A DNA stretch of 8,093 nt from Candidatus Shapirobacteria bacterium (GCA_020056515.1 JAGVHP010000071.1:1-8093), one strand, 5' to 3'. Shown: positions 1 through 5,986, counted from the first letter of the stretch. Numbers and translations are program-made. The notes: a model not told the origin generated them from the sequence alone.

Positions 1-2
1 AT

Positions 3-371
3 GATATTATCAAGGCGATAGATCAGCGATTAAATCAAGCCCGTCAGGAGGTTTCGGCCCAGAGAAACATGATGACCACGAAATTTATGAGTAAAGTAAC
101 TGAAACAGCTGGATCTATAACCATTGATATGGGAAACATGGGCGCAGGTTGGGAAAGAATGTCTGCTCTCGACGCGGTTAAAATGCTCCAAGAATACCCA
201 TTAAAACATGCCGTGAATCAACGTCGTAACACCACCGAAGAACACTTGAATAATTACGTTGGGGAGTCCAGACAGCTTGGCGATTTCTTTAATAATAGAA
301 CTAACGAACTATCAGCCGCTAGAGGTCTCGTTCAAGGATTAGCACTCCGCCTTCCTCAATCCGAGAAATAA
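3..371 (+). CDS. 3' part of an unrecognised protein gene (5' end outside window)
   Basis: The frame is open from the left edge to a TAA at 369-371, giving about 122 visible residues. An internal ATG at 69 could be a start, but the open frame continues upstream with protein-like sequence (DIIKAIDQRLNQARQEV). The AGGAGG at 46-51 lies 17 bases from that ATG, too far for a normal ribosome binding site, so I treat the gene as truncated by the window. The product is polar, rich in Gln, Asn, Arg and Glu, has no membrane segment, and looks mostly helical apart from a Gly/Met stretch (DMGNMGAGWERM). I recognise no family. G and C are about equal on its coding strand (roughly 82 G to 79 C by hand count), unlike the strongly C-rich + strand elsewhere. 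It converges on the SGNH gene with only 9 bases between the two stop codons and no hairpin. Confidence 0.6.
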   Translation, partial: DIIKAIDQRLNQARQEVSAQRNMMTTKFMSKVTETAGSITIDMGNMGAGWERMSALDAVKMLQEYPLKHAVNQRRNTTEEHLNNYVGESRQLGDFFNNRTNELSAARGLVQGLALRLPQSEK

Positions 372-380
372 CCGGCTGTC

Positions 381-1214
381 CTATTCCAACTCAAAATCCT
401 GTTTTAGTACCCCAATCACCAACTGGCTCATGATTTTTGACCCGTGATAGGTCAAATGAATCCCGTCATCGGTTTTTACTCTTTGTCTCAAACCCCCATC
501 ATCGGCTACCACCGCTTGATACTTTCCTTCACTCGTAAACCTTTCCCAAGTCGAAATAAATTTGATATTATTCCATTTTTGCGCCTCCCTCTCATAAATC
601 TCATCCAGATATTTTAACCGCCCGGAAAATACCGGCTCTCTGGCCGCCGGCTGTCCTACCCAATAAATTTTCTCCACCCTCGGGCTAATTAGCACCATAT
701 ACTCCCTCACTCTCTGGGTATAAATTTCATCCCATTCCGGATCACTCACCCGATATGGCTGACCCGAATCATCCAAAATATTTTGGCTATCATTGGCTCC
801 AAACATAACCACTAACACTTCCGGTTTATCCTCCTCAATTAAATCCAGTGAATATTTTTTCCAACCAAAAACATCTCTTCTATTTAATCCGGTTGAATAT
901 TTTCCCCTTCTTTTAACTTCCAAATCCGAATAGACCGATAAATCGTTCTCCAGTCTGGGTCCAAATCCCTCCACTATCATCGAGTCCCCGATAATTAAAA
1001 TTTTATTTATTTTTTTCTTCTCTGTTAGGGTCGGGGTTGCAGTCAAAACCGGTACATTAATAATTTCCACCGGCCTAATTAATAACTTTTTGATTTTAAA
1101 AATCGACACTACTGACACCAATACCAATATTGCCAATAACCACAACCCCACTATTTCTCTTCTACTATTAGAAGTTAAAATAAGCCGCCGGAGCCACATA
1201 ATTATTTGGTCCAA
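381..1214 (-). CDS. Membrane-anchored SGNH/GDSL hydrolase, DUF459-like; probable partner of the MBOAT acyltransferase
   Basis: The 277-residue product has a short N-terminal stretch, one hydrophobic segment (about residues 22-39), a Thr/Pro-containing linker (about 55-66) and an SGNH-hydrolase domain. The catalytic blocks are visible: IIGDS with nucleophile Ser78, GAND with Asn141, and DDGIH with Asp250 and His253. The STGL..RD.F.W pattern (about 107-118) followed by VVMFGANDSQ resembles DUF459, a family related to the AlgJ/AlgX/PatB-type acetyl-handling proteins. I infer that it acts outside the membrane, moving an acetyl or other acyl group supplied by the upstream MBOAT protein, or removing one. 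The first possible start is TTG at 1214, which overlaps the MBOAT gene by 47 bases. An ATG at 1199 (overlap 32 bases) would give a product starting MWLRRLIL and is equally plausible. Neither has a Shine-Dalgarno, so translation is probably coupled to the MBOAT gene. The domain call is firm; substrate and direction are unknown. Confidence 0.88.
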   Translation of the reverse strand: MDQIIMWLRRLILTSNSRREIVGLWLLAILVLVSVVSIFKIKKLLIRPVEIINVPVLTATPTLTEKKKINKILIIGDSMIVEGFGPRLENDLSVYSDLEVKRRGKYSTGLNRRDVFGWKKYSLDLIEEDKPEVLVVMFGANDSQNILDDSGQPYRVSDPEWDEIYTQRVREYMVLISPRVEKIYWVGQPAAREPVFSGRLKYLDEIYEREAQKWNNIKFISTWERFTSEGKYQAVVADDGGLRQRVKTDDGIHLTYHGSKIMSQLVIGVLKQDFELE

Positions 1215-2538
1215 AAATTATAATTAAATAAAATACCGCTACTAATATTAAGTATCTGGCTACCGCGGGAACCCCTGTCAATATCTTAGTAGTTATCTCT
1301 TCAAATTTGTCTCCCCAAATACTTAGTATCCCTGCCAATATCAATCCACCCATTACCCCACCTGACCACAACACTGTCTGGGTTTCTCCAGTCCAAATTA
1401 ATAACTCAAAATATTTAATCGACATCCCTAAACTTTTTGGATAAAAAATAATCCAAGTGATATTAATCAACCCAAAAGTCAGAAACCACCCCAAACCCTT
1501 ACCCGTCACCTTTACCCATTTAGCCATTCTGACAAACTTTGACCAAACAAAATCATCTAAAAAGTGGGTAGCCATTAGCATGATTCCATGCAGTCCTCCC
1601 CAAACCAAAAAATTAATTCCGGCTCCGTGCCAAATCCCCCCAATTGTCATCACCGTCAATAAATTAACATATTTTCTCCCCTCCCCTTTCCGGTTTCCTC
1701 CTAACGGCACATACAGATAATCTCGGAGCCACCCCGACAAACTCATGTGCCATCTTTGCCAGAAATCTCTAAACCCAACCGATCTATAAGGACTGTTAAA
1801 ATTTTTCGGAGTTCTGAAGCCCAATACCATCGCCAGAGCCTCCGAAATATCGCAATAGCCACTAAAATTAGCAAAAATAAAAAAACTAACGCTTAACATC
1901 CCCAAAACCAAATCCGCTCGGCCAAAATTCTGGGGTGAGTTTATCGTCTGATTAACTACATCAAATAATATCCCACCAATCAAATACATCTTTAACCACC
2001 CACTGATTAATAACACCCAAAACTTCGACCGGTCAATTTCGTTTTCCCTGTTTAAATCCTCACTAAACTCTTTGAATCTCGCTATTGGTCCGGCCGATAT
2101 TTGAGGAAAGAAACTTACATAAGCCAAAAAATCCACCAAATTTCCTACTCTAATTTTTTGCCGATACGTATCAATCAAAACACTGATTATCTTGAAGCTA
2201 AAAAAGGAAATTCCAATCGGTGCTATTATCTCCATTCCCACCACATCCCACCCGTTGTTAAAATATTTATTACCACTCAAAAGTATTAAATTAAACCCTA
2301 TTGCCAATCCTAAAACCCACCCGCCCCATCTTCTTTTCTCAAGAATTTTTAGAAACCCGAAATTTAGAAACGCGTCAATCACCAGAATCCCCACTCCCGC
2401 CAGTCCGAAAAACCCGTAAAAGATAAAATTAACCGCAATCAAAAAAATTTTATAAATTTTTCTGTAGGGTCGAATAACTATCGATAGCCCCCATACCATC
2501 AAAAAAAATCCTAAAAACTTTACCGTTAAAAACGACAT
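1168..2538 (-). CDS. MBOAT-family membrane-bound O-acyltransferase (AlgI/DltB/PatA-like)
   Basis: This 456-residue polytopic membrane protein has about ten hydrophobic segments and is close to the usual AlgI length. Family signatures appear in the expected order: FFPQISAGPIARF (143-155), FSGYCD (225-230), FRDFWQRWHMSLSGWLRDYL (256-275), PLGGNR (278-283), and GGIWHGAG (300-307) with the presumed catalytic His304. His264 and His317 are also at conserved sites. The tail matches the family's W.I.F and final aromatic pattern (TWIIF at 361-365, AYFNF at the C terminus). Proteins of this family carry an acyl group, usually acetyl, across the membrane for transfer to polysaccharide, peptidoglycan or teichoic acid. 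The overlapping SGNH gene supports surface-glycan O-acylation. It starts at ATG 2538, has no Shine-Dalgarno, and is divergent from secE with 54 bases between. The family is certain; the acceptor (peptidoglycan, exopolysaccharide or glycoprotein) is not determinable. Confidence 0.95.
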   Translation of the reverse strand: MSFLTVKFLGFFLMVWGLSIVIRPYRKIYKIFLIAVNFIFYGFFGLAGVGILVIDAFLNFGFLKILEKRRWGGWVLGLAIGFNLILLSGNKYFNNGWDVVGMEIIAPIGISFFSFKIISVLIDTYRQKIRVGNLVDFLAYVSFFPQISAGPIARFKEFSEDLNRENEIDRSKFWVLLISGWLKMYLIGGILFDVVNQTINSPQNFGRADLVLGMLSVSFFIFANFSGYCDISEALAMVLGFRTPKNFNSPYRSVGFRDFWQRWHMSLSGWLRDYLYVPLGGNRKGEGRKYVNLLTVMTIGGIWHGAGINFLVWGGLHGIMLMATHFLDDFVWSKFVRMAKWVKVTGKGLGWFLTFGLINITWIIFYPKSLGMSIKYFELLIWTGETQTVLWSGGVMGGLILAGILSIWGDKFEEITTKILTGVPAVARYLILVAVFYLIIIFGPNNYVAPAAYFNF

Positions 2539-2549
2539 TAATTATCTCT

Positions 2550-2558
2550 AGCATAACA
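2550..2558 (-). promoter_or_regulatory. Possible extended -10 promoter for the MBOAT-SGNH operon
   Basis: Read on the minus strand, 2558-2550 is TGTTATGCT, a TGn extended -10 followed by a four-of-six match to TATAAT. The expected start of transcription, near 2543, would leave a leader of only about five bases before the MBOAT ATG at 2538. No convincing -35 is seen. The assignment is weaker than for the secE promoter on the other strand. Confidence 0.35.
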
Positions 2559-2577
2559 CCAACTTTACCCCAATCCC

Positions 2578-2586
2578 TGCTATAAT
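2578..2586 (+). promoter_or_regulatory. Extended -10 promoter of secE, placed for leaderless transcription
   Basis: The sequence TGCTATAAT combines the TGn extension with a perfect TATAAT at 2581-2586. No TTGACA-like -35 is visible at the normal distance, which fits an extended -10 promoter. Exactly six bases (2587-2592) separate the box from the secE ATG, so the predicted transcription start coincides with the A of the start codon. It probably drives secE-nusG and perhaps the ribosomal protein genes downstream. Confidence 0.7.
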
Positions 2587-2592
2587 ACCCCC

Positions 2593-2889
2593 ATGAACGC
2601 AGTGGTTAACTTCTTTCGGGAAGTCAGGGCGGAATTTAAAAATATTTCCTGGCCCAAAAAAGATACTTTATTAGAGCTCTCGATTGTGGTAATATCGATC
2701 TCGGTTATTATCTCCCTGATTTTGGGTGGATTTGACTTCATTTTTACTCAAGGCATCAGCCTATTGGGCCGCCAACAAAACAAAGGCGTTCAAAATAACC
2801 CGGAGACCAGCTTTCCCACTATTAGTCAGAGCCTCACTCCCACCATCGGAGTATCCCCCACTCCCACAATTAAATCAGTTAAAAAATAA
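2593..2889 (+). CDS. secE: Preprotein translocase subunit SecE with C-terminal Ser/Thr/Pro-rich tail
   Basis: SecE is the small essential clamp subunit of the SecYEG protein-export channel. Residues 1-28 form the conserved amphipathic cytoplasmic part (FFREVRAEFKNISWPKK; the W-P pair is the family hallmark). Residues about 29-54 form the single membrane span typical of short bacterial SecE. The canonical protein would end near residue 60. This one goes on to 98 with an unusual low-complexity tail rich in Gln, Asn, Ser, Thr and Pro (LTPTIGVSPTPTIKS). By known SecE topology the tail lies outside the membrane. Synteny with nusG-rplK-rplA confirms the call. The gene has no Shine-Dalgarno; a TATAAT box ends six bases before the ATG. 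Confidence 0.95.
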   Translation: MNAVVNFFREVRAEFKNISWPKKDTLLELSIVVISISVIISLILGGFDFIFTQGISLLGRQQNKGVQNNPETSFPTISQSLTPTIGVSPTPTIKSVKK

Positions 2890-2935
2890 TTTAATTTAAA
2901 TTACTTTACAAACTTTTTAACTTTCAAACTAATCA

Positions 2936-3532
2936 ATGCCTAACAACTCAACCAAAACCTCTAAAAAGGAATTTTCGTTTCAGCTGTCTTCGGCCACCCC
3001 CAGTATCGACGCTGCCTGGTATGTCATCAACACTTATTCCGGCCACGAATATAAAGTTATTGATGCCCTCAAAACCCGGATCAAAACCATGGGTCTCGAG
3101 GACCACATTTTCCGGGCCATTATCCCGATTCAAAGTAAAATGGTCATCCGCCGCGGCGCCAAAGTCAAAACTCAGGAAAAAACTCTCCCCGGCTATGTTT
3201 TAATCCAAATGATCGTCACTGACGATTCCTGGGTCACCGTCCGCACCACCCCCGGAGTTACCGGTTTTGTCGGTATCGGCAACAAACCCACCCCTATCTC
3301 GCAGAGCGAAGTTGACAATATCATTAAAACCACCGAAGAAGACAAACCCAAATATCAAGCTCCTTTTGGTATTGGTGATGTCGTCAAAATCACCAATGGT
3401 CCTTTCGCCGACTTCATCGGTACTATAGATAGTATCGATCAGGAAAAAGGCAAACTTCGCTGTCTCGTTTCCTTCTTTGAGCGCGAAACCCCGGTTGAAC
3501 TCGACTTTTTACAGGTTACTAAAGAATTGTAA
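2936..3532 (+). CDS. nusG: Transcription termination/antitermination factor NusG
   Basis: NusG binds RNA polymerase and links elongation to Rho or to the leading ribosome. The NGN domain starts at WYVINTYSGHE (28-38) and continues through the LPGYVLI strand (84-90) and TPGVTGFVG (105-113). The KOW domain is near 144-195 (FGIGDVVKITNGPFADF at 144-160, then the FERETPVELDFLQV region). The protein has 198 residues, slightly longer than usual because of a polar extension of about 25 residues before the NGN domain. An in-frame TAA at 2930-2932, just ahead of the ATG, makes this the furthest upstream start. The 46-base gap after secE is A/T-rich and has no Shine-Dalgarno, so this gene is probably co-transcribed with secE. 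Confidence 0.97.
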   Translation: MPNNSTKTSKKEFSFQLSSATPSIDAAWYVINTYSGHEYKVIDALKTRIKTMGLEDHIFRAIIPIQSKMVIRRGAKVKTQEKTLPGYVLIQMIVTDDSWVTVRTTPGVTGFVGIGNKPTPISQSEVDNIIKTTEEDKPKYQAPFGIGDVVKITNGPFADFIGTIDSIDQEKGKLRCLVSFFERETPVELDFLQVTKEL

Positions 3533-3542
3533 TCCTCCCTAA

Positions 3543-3562
3543 CCCTCCTTTGACAAGGAGGG
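3543..3562 (+). promoter_or_regulatory. Perfect hairpin in the nusG-rplK spacer enclosing a Shine-Dalgarno
   Basis: CCCTCCTT (3543-3550) and AAGGAGGG (3555-3562) form a perfect 8-bp stem with a TGAC loop. The 3' arm contains AAGGAGG, the strongest Shine-Dalgarno in the window, placed eight bases before an ATG at 3570. There is no U-run after the stem, so it is not a standard terminator. It could be a translational switch, an mRNA processing site, or a dispersed palindromic repeat. The loop and stem edge also spell TTGACA (3550-3555), but no -10 lies at the right distance. Confidence 0.6.
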
Positions 3563-3569
3563 AATCAAT

Positions 3570-3647
3570 ATGAAAATTAATAAATTAATTATAAATAACG
3601 TTCTCCCTTGCCGAAGGTCTCTAGATCCTCGAAGAGGAGAGAATTAA
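3570..3647 (+). CDS. Possible 25-codon leader peptide ahead of rplK
   Basis: A short frame starts at ATG 3570 behind AAGGAGG at ideal spacing and ends at TAA 3645-3647, 14 bases before the rplK ATG. It would encode MKINKLIINNV followed by an Arg-rich end (LPCRRSLDPRRGEN). The first ten codons are very A/T-rich. Its ribosome binding site lies inside a perfect hairpin, and its 3' half overlaps a second inverted repeat. No family is recognised and chance is possible; the main support is the Shine-Dalgarno in a region where most genes have none. Confidence 0.25.
   Translation: MKINKLIINNVLPCRRSLDPRRGEN
3601..3643 (+). promoter_or_regulatory. Second, imperfect inverted repeat in the rplK leader with two competing foldings
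   Basis: TTCTCCCTT (3601-3609) can pair with the GAGGAGAGAA region (3634-3643) with one bulged base. Alternatively TCTC (3618-3621) plus TCCTC (3626-3630) can pair with the same 3' arm (GAGGA 3634-3638, GAGA 3639-3642) around a GAA loop. The two foldings exclude each other. In many bacteria L1 represses the rplK-rplA message by binding its leader; I cannot confirm an L1-site mimic here. Energies were not computed. Confidence 0.35.
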
Positions 3648-3648
3648 A

Positions 3649-3653
3649 GAGGG
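3649..3653 (+). promoter_or_regulatory. Shine-Dalgarno of rplK
   Basis: GAGGG lies eight bases before the rplK ATG (3662), one of only two well-placed Shine-Dalgarno sites noticed in the window. The UCCCU stretches at 3536-3540 and 3604-3608 are complementary to AGGGA (3650-3654), so the leader could mask it. Confidence 0.55.
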
Positions 3654-3661
3654 ATTAATAT

Positions 3662-4087
3662 ATGCCTAAAAAAATCAAAATTGTCGTTAAACTCGCTATC
3701 CAAGCCGGTGCCGCCAACCCCGCTCCTCCGGTTGGTACTGCTCTCGGCCCCCAGGGGATCAAAATCATGGATTTCTGCAAAGAATTCAATGAAAAAACCC
3801 AAGATATGAAAGGCTCTCTCATCCCTGCCATTATCACTATTTATGAAGACCGTTCTTTTGACTTCATTCTCAAAAAACCGCCTGTTTCCGACATGATCAA
3901 AAAAGTTACCGGTATCGCCAAAGGCAGTGGCCTTACTGGTCGCGAAACCGTTGGTAAAATTACTCAAAGTCAAATCAAGCAAATTGCCGAAGCCAAAATG
4001 GTTGATCTCAATACCAAAGATCTCACCGCCGCCGCCCGTATGGTTGCCGGCACTGCCGTCTCCATGGGTTTCGAAGTCATCGACTAA
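3662..4087 (+). CDS. rplK: 50S ribosomal protein L11
   Basis: L11 binds the GTPase-associated region of 23S rRNA with L10/L12 and takes part in factor-dependent steps of translation. The 141-residue product has the normal length. The N-terminal domain shows QAGAANPAPPVG (14-25) and the ALGPQG..IMDFC pattern (27-39), then the ITIYEDRSF strand (58-66). The C-terminal rRNA-binding domain ends with MVAGTAVSMGFEV (127-139). The start ATG follows a GAGGG ribosome binding site. The gene sits between nusG and rplA as in most bacteria, but is set off from nusG by a 129-base structured leader that may give it separate control. Confidence 0.97.
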   Translation: MPKKIKIVVKLAIQAGAANPAPPVGTALGPQGIKIMDFCKEFNEKTQDMKGSLIPAIITIYEDRSFDFILKKPPVSDMIKKVTGIAKGSGLTGRETVGKITQSQIKQIAEAKMVDLNTKDLTAAARMVAGTAVSMGFEVID

Positions 4088-4091
4088 CTAT

Positions 4092-4123
4092 TTATCTGCT
4101 TATCTAATTATCTATTTATCTAA
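4092..4123 (+). repeat. Four tandem 8-base units (TTATCTNN) between rplK and rplA
   Basis: TTATCT recurs at 4092, 4100, 4108 and 4116, exactly eight bases apart, followed by GC, AA, AT and AA. The array fills nearly the whole 39-base spacer and ends three bases before the rplA ATG, where a Shine-Dalgarno would normally be. It may be an unstructured ribosome standby or translation-enhancing leader, a binding array, or a slippage product. Confidence 0.75.
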
Positions 4124-4126
4124 ATC

Positions 4127-4861
4127 ATGAGCAAAGCTACACCAGAAAAGAAAACTAAACCTGCTGTGGAAGAGAAAACTCCTAAAAAGATTACTCGTAA
4201 AACTTCAACTAAAAAAAAAGAAGTTAAAAAAACTCCTGACGTTGAAGAAAAATCCACCAAAACCGTTATAAAAACCAGTCACGGCAAAAAATATCTTGCC
4301 GCTCGCCAGAAGTACGACATCAACAAACTTTACCCCCTTAAAGAAGCTATTACATTGGTCAAGTTGACCTCGATTTCCAAATTCGATGGTAAAGTCGAAG
4401 CTCATGTCCTCCTTTTTGAAACCAGCATCCCAAAAGATGTCAATTTCCCCCATCTTGAAACCACCGCTAAAAAAGTAGTTATTTTAAATGATGCCGTTTT
4501 AGCCGAAATCAAAGATGGTAAAACCAACTTTGACATCTTAATTGCCACCCCGGTGACTATGCCTAAACTTCTGCCTTTTGCCCGTACTTTAGGACCCCGC
4601 GGCCTCATGCCTAATCCCAAAAACGGCACTTTAACCGATAAACCGGAAGAAGCTTTAAAGAAATTGTCGGTAGCCAAGACCACCCTTAAATGCGAAAAAA
4701 CTGCTCCGGTTTTGCATCAAATAGTCGGTAAAGTTTCCCAACCAGAAAAAGAGCTTTTGGCCAATATTGAGGAACTAATTAAGGTGATTAAAGCTCCCCA
4801 AATCAAAAAGTTGGTTCTCTGTGCCACCATGGGTCCGGGTATTAAGGTTGAGGTTAAGTAA
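4127..4861 (+). CDS. rplA: 50S ribosomal protein L1 with Lys-rich N-terminal extension and shortened domain II
   Basis: L1 forms the mobile L1 stalk that helps eject deacylated tRNA and often represses its own operon. The first 50 residues are a Lys/Thr/Glu-rich, probably disordered extension. The L1 fold starts near HGKKYLAARQKYD (52-64). Further hallmarks are SKFDGKVE (84-91), FDILIATP (135-142), LGPRGLMPNPKNGT (155-168), IGKVS-like VGKVS (200-204) and TMGPGIKV (234-241). Compared with E. coli L1, the stretch between SKF and FDI is about 24 residues shorter, so part of domain II is missing and the L1 core is only about 193 residues. The extension may offset this with extra RNA contacts. The ATG at 4127 has no Shine-Dalgarno. 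No rplJ follows. Confidence 0.95.
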   Translation: MSKATPEKKTKPAVEEKTPKKITRKTSTKKKEVKKTPDVEEKSTKTVIKTSHGKKYLAARQKYDINKLYPLKEAITLVKLTSISKFDGKVEAHVLLFETSIPKDVNFPHLETTAKKVVILNDAVLAEIKDGKTNFDILIATPVTMPKLLPFARTLGPRGLMPNPKNGTLTDKPEEALKKLSVAKTTLKCEKTAPVLHQIVGKVSQPEKELLANIEELIKVIKAPQIKKLVLCATMGPGIKVEVK

Positions 4862-4867
4862 TCTTAA

Positions 4868-4893
4868 CCGAAATCCGGCCACTGCCGGATCGG
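4868..4893. terminator. Hairpin between convergent rplA and alr, possible bidirectional terminator without U-tract
   Basis: ATCCGGC (4873-4879) and GCCGGAT (4884-4890) form a perfect 7-bp stem with loop CACT. CCG (4868-4870) and CGG (4891-4893) can add three pairs across a two-base bulge. It occupies the 42-base gap between two convergent stop codons, where a terminator is expected. Neither strand has a T-run directly after the stem, so it would be non-canonical or act by blocking 3' exonucleases. Confidence 0.5.
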
Positions 4894-4903
4894 GATCTAA
4901 AAA

Positions 4904-5986
4904 TTACGCAATTTCCCGCCTGACTGATTCGTTTAGTTTTACCATCACCTCATAGGGAATCGTCCCCACAATCTTAGCCATTTCTTCAATTGAGTTTTGG
5001 CCACTCTGGCCAATCACCTCTACCTCATCATATAAGTTCGGTTTTATTTCCCCAAAATTGACCAGACACATATTCATACATATATTCCCCACCATCGGAT
5101 AATACTCGCCATTGTATTTTATATACCCCTTATTACTTAACCTTCTGTCTAGTCCTTCATAATAACCCACCGGTATTACTCCTACCCACGATCCTTTTTT
5201 AAATTTATAAGTACCGCTATAACTAATTCTTTCACCGACCGCAACTTGCCTTACCTTAACTATCTTTGACACCAATCTTATGGCTCCTTTATATAAATCA
5301 ACCCCCACCCTGACCGCATTTAATTCTTTTATGGCTATTTTTCCTATTCCACCACTGGCTGCCAAATGATAATATCTTGGCTTAAAACCGGTTCGTTTTA
5401 CGATATCTATCGCCTCGGCAAACTTCTCCTCCTGATCTTTAGTCCAAACACTGTCGTTCGTGTCCGCCAAATGCGACATTAATCCCTCTAACTCTATATT
5501 TTCGCTCCCGGCAATTACCTTCAATGCCTCCAGTATTTCCTCCACTTCTATCCCCTGTCTGTTCATGCCGGTATTTATTTTCAAATGAATTTTGACCTTT
5601 TTACCCAAAGTCACCAGATCCCAAATTTGAGAAATATCCGACACCATCAGTGCCGCCCGCCTCCAGTTAATTTTAGAGTAATTTGACGGCTGCAGTGACC
5701 CAATCAGTAGTATTTTTTGCCGGCTCACCCGCCATATTCGCAAAGCCTCATAATAACTATCCACCACTGCATAACGGTACTTTCTGGCCCTTAATATTTT
5801 GGCCACCTGTTCCAGTCCCCCGCCATAAGCATTGGCCTTCAATACCGGCCACACCTCCGTTCCTGATTTCTTTTTGACTTCATCAAAATTCTTTAACATC
5901 CTTTCCGCGTCAATTTCAATCCGGTTCACCGGTAGGAGTTTCCTCTCCCAATTGCCAATAATTTTGTCAATCCAGTTTCGGATCAT
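4904..5986 (-). CDS. alr: Alanine racemase (PLP-dependent)
   Basis: Alr interconverts L- and D-alanine and supplies D-Ala to Ddl. The 360-residue product has normal length. The N-terminal barrel carries the PLP lysine Lys50 in VLKANAYGGG, then HLKINTGMNRQG (134-145) and the SHLAD site (171-175). The C-terminal domain has the catalytic tyrosine Tyr256 in ERISYSGTY (252-260), then PVGYYEGLDRRLSN (272-285) and the GNICMN loop (300-305). Two usual residues differ: the common YGHG is YGGG, and the usual CMD is CMN. Neither removes the PLP lysine or catalytic tyrosine, so activity is expected. The start ATG overlaps the ddl stop as ATGA (5983-5986), with no Shine-Dalgarno, which implies translational coupling. 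About 20 residues precede the usual start of the fold (NRIEID). Confidence 0.95.
   Translation of the reverse strand: MIRNWIDKIIGNWERKLLPVNRIEIDAERMLKNFDEVKKKSGTEVWPVLKANAYGGGLEQVAKILRARKYRYAVVDSYYEALRIWRVSRQKILLIGSLQPSNYSKINWRRAALMVSDISQIWDLVTLGKKVKIHLKINTGMNRQGIEVEEILEALKVIAGSENIELEGLMSHLADTNDSVWTKDQEEKFAEAIDIVKRTGFKPRYYHLAASGGIGKIAIKELNAVRVGVDLYKGAIRLVSKIVKVRQVAVGERISYSGTYKFKKGSWVGVIPVGYYEGLDRRLSNKGYIKYNGEYYPMVGNICMNMCLVNFGEIKPNLYDEVEVIGQSGQNSIEEMAKIVGTIPYEVMVKLNESVRREIA

Noticed and set aside
69..371. ATG at 69 as the true start of the first gene
   Set aside because: The same frame is open and protein-like to the left edge, and the nearest AGGAGG is 17 bases away, too far to define this start.
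372..658. Twelve-base repeat CCGGCTGTCCTA at 372-383 and 647-658
   Set aside because: There are only two copies, one inside and one at the end of the SGNH gene, with no matching flanks. It is likely chance in a C-rich strand.
1457..1720. Plus-strand open frame of 87 codons
   Set aside because: It lies antisense inside the MBOAT gene. Its Pro/Thr-rich translation reflects the C-rich strand and resembles no protein.
3550..3555. TTGACA as a -35 box for rplK
   Set aside because: No -10 lies 16-18 bases downstream. The nearest TATAAA (3590-3595) is about 34 bases away, and TTGACA is formed by the hairpin loop and stem edges.
5983..5985. TGA read as an amino acid (CPR alternative code)
   Set aside because: This TGA ends Ddl at its normal C-terminus and overlaps the alr start as ATGA, and other genes contain no in-frame TGA.
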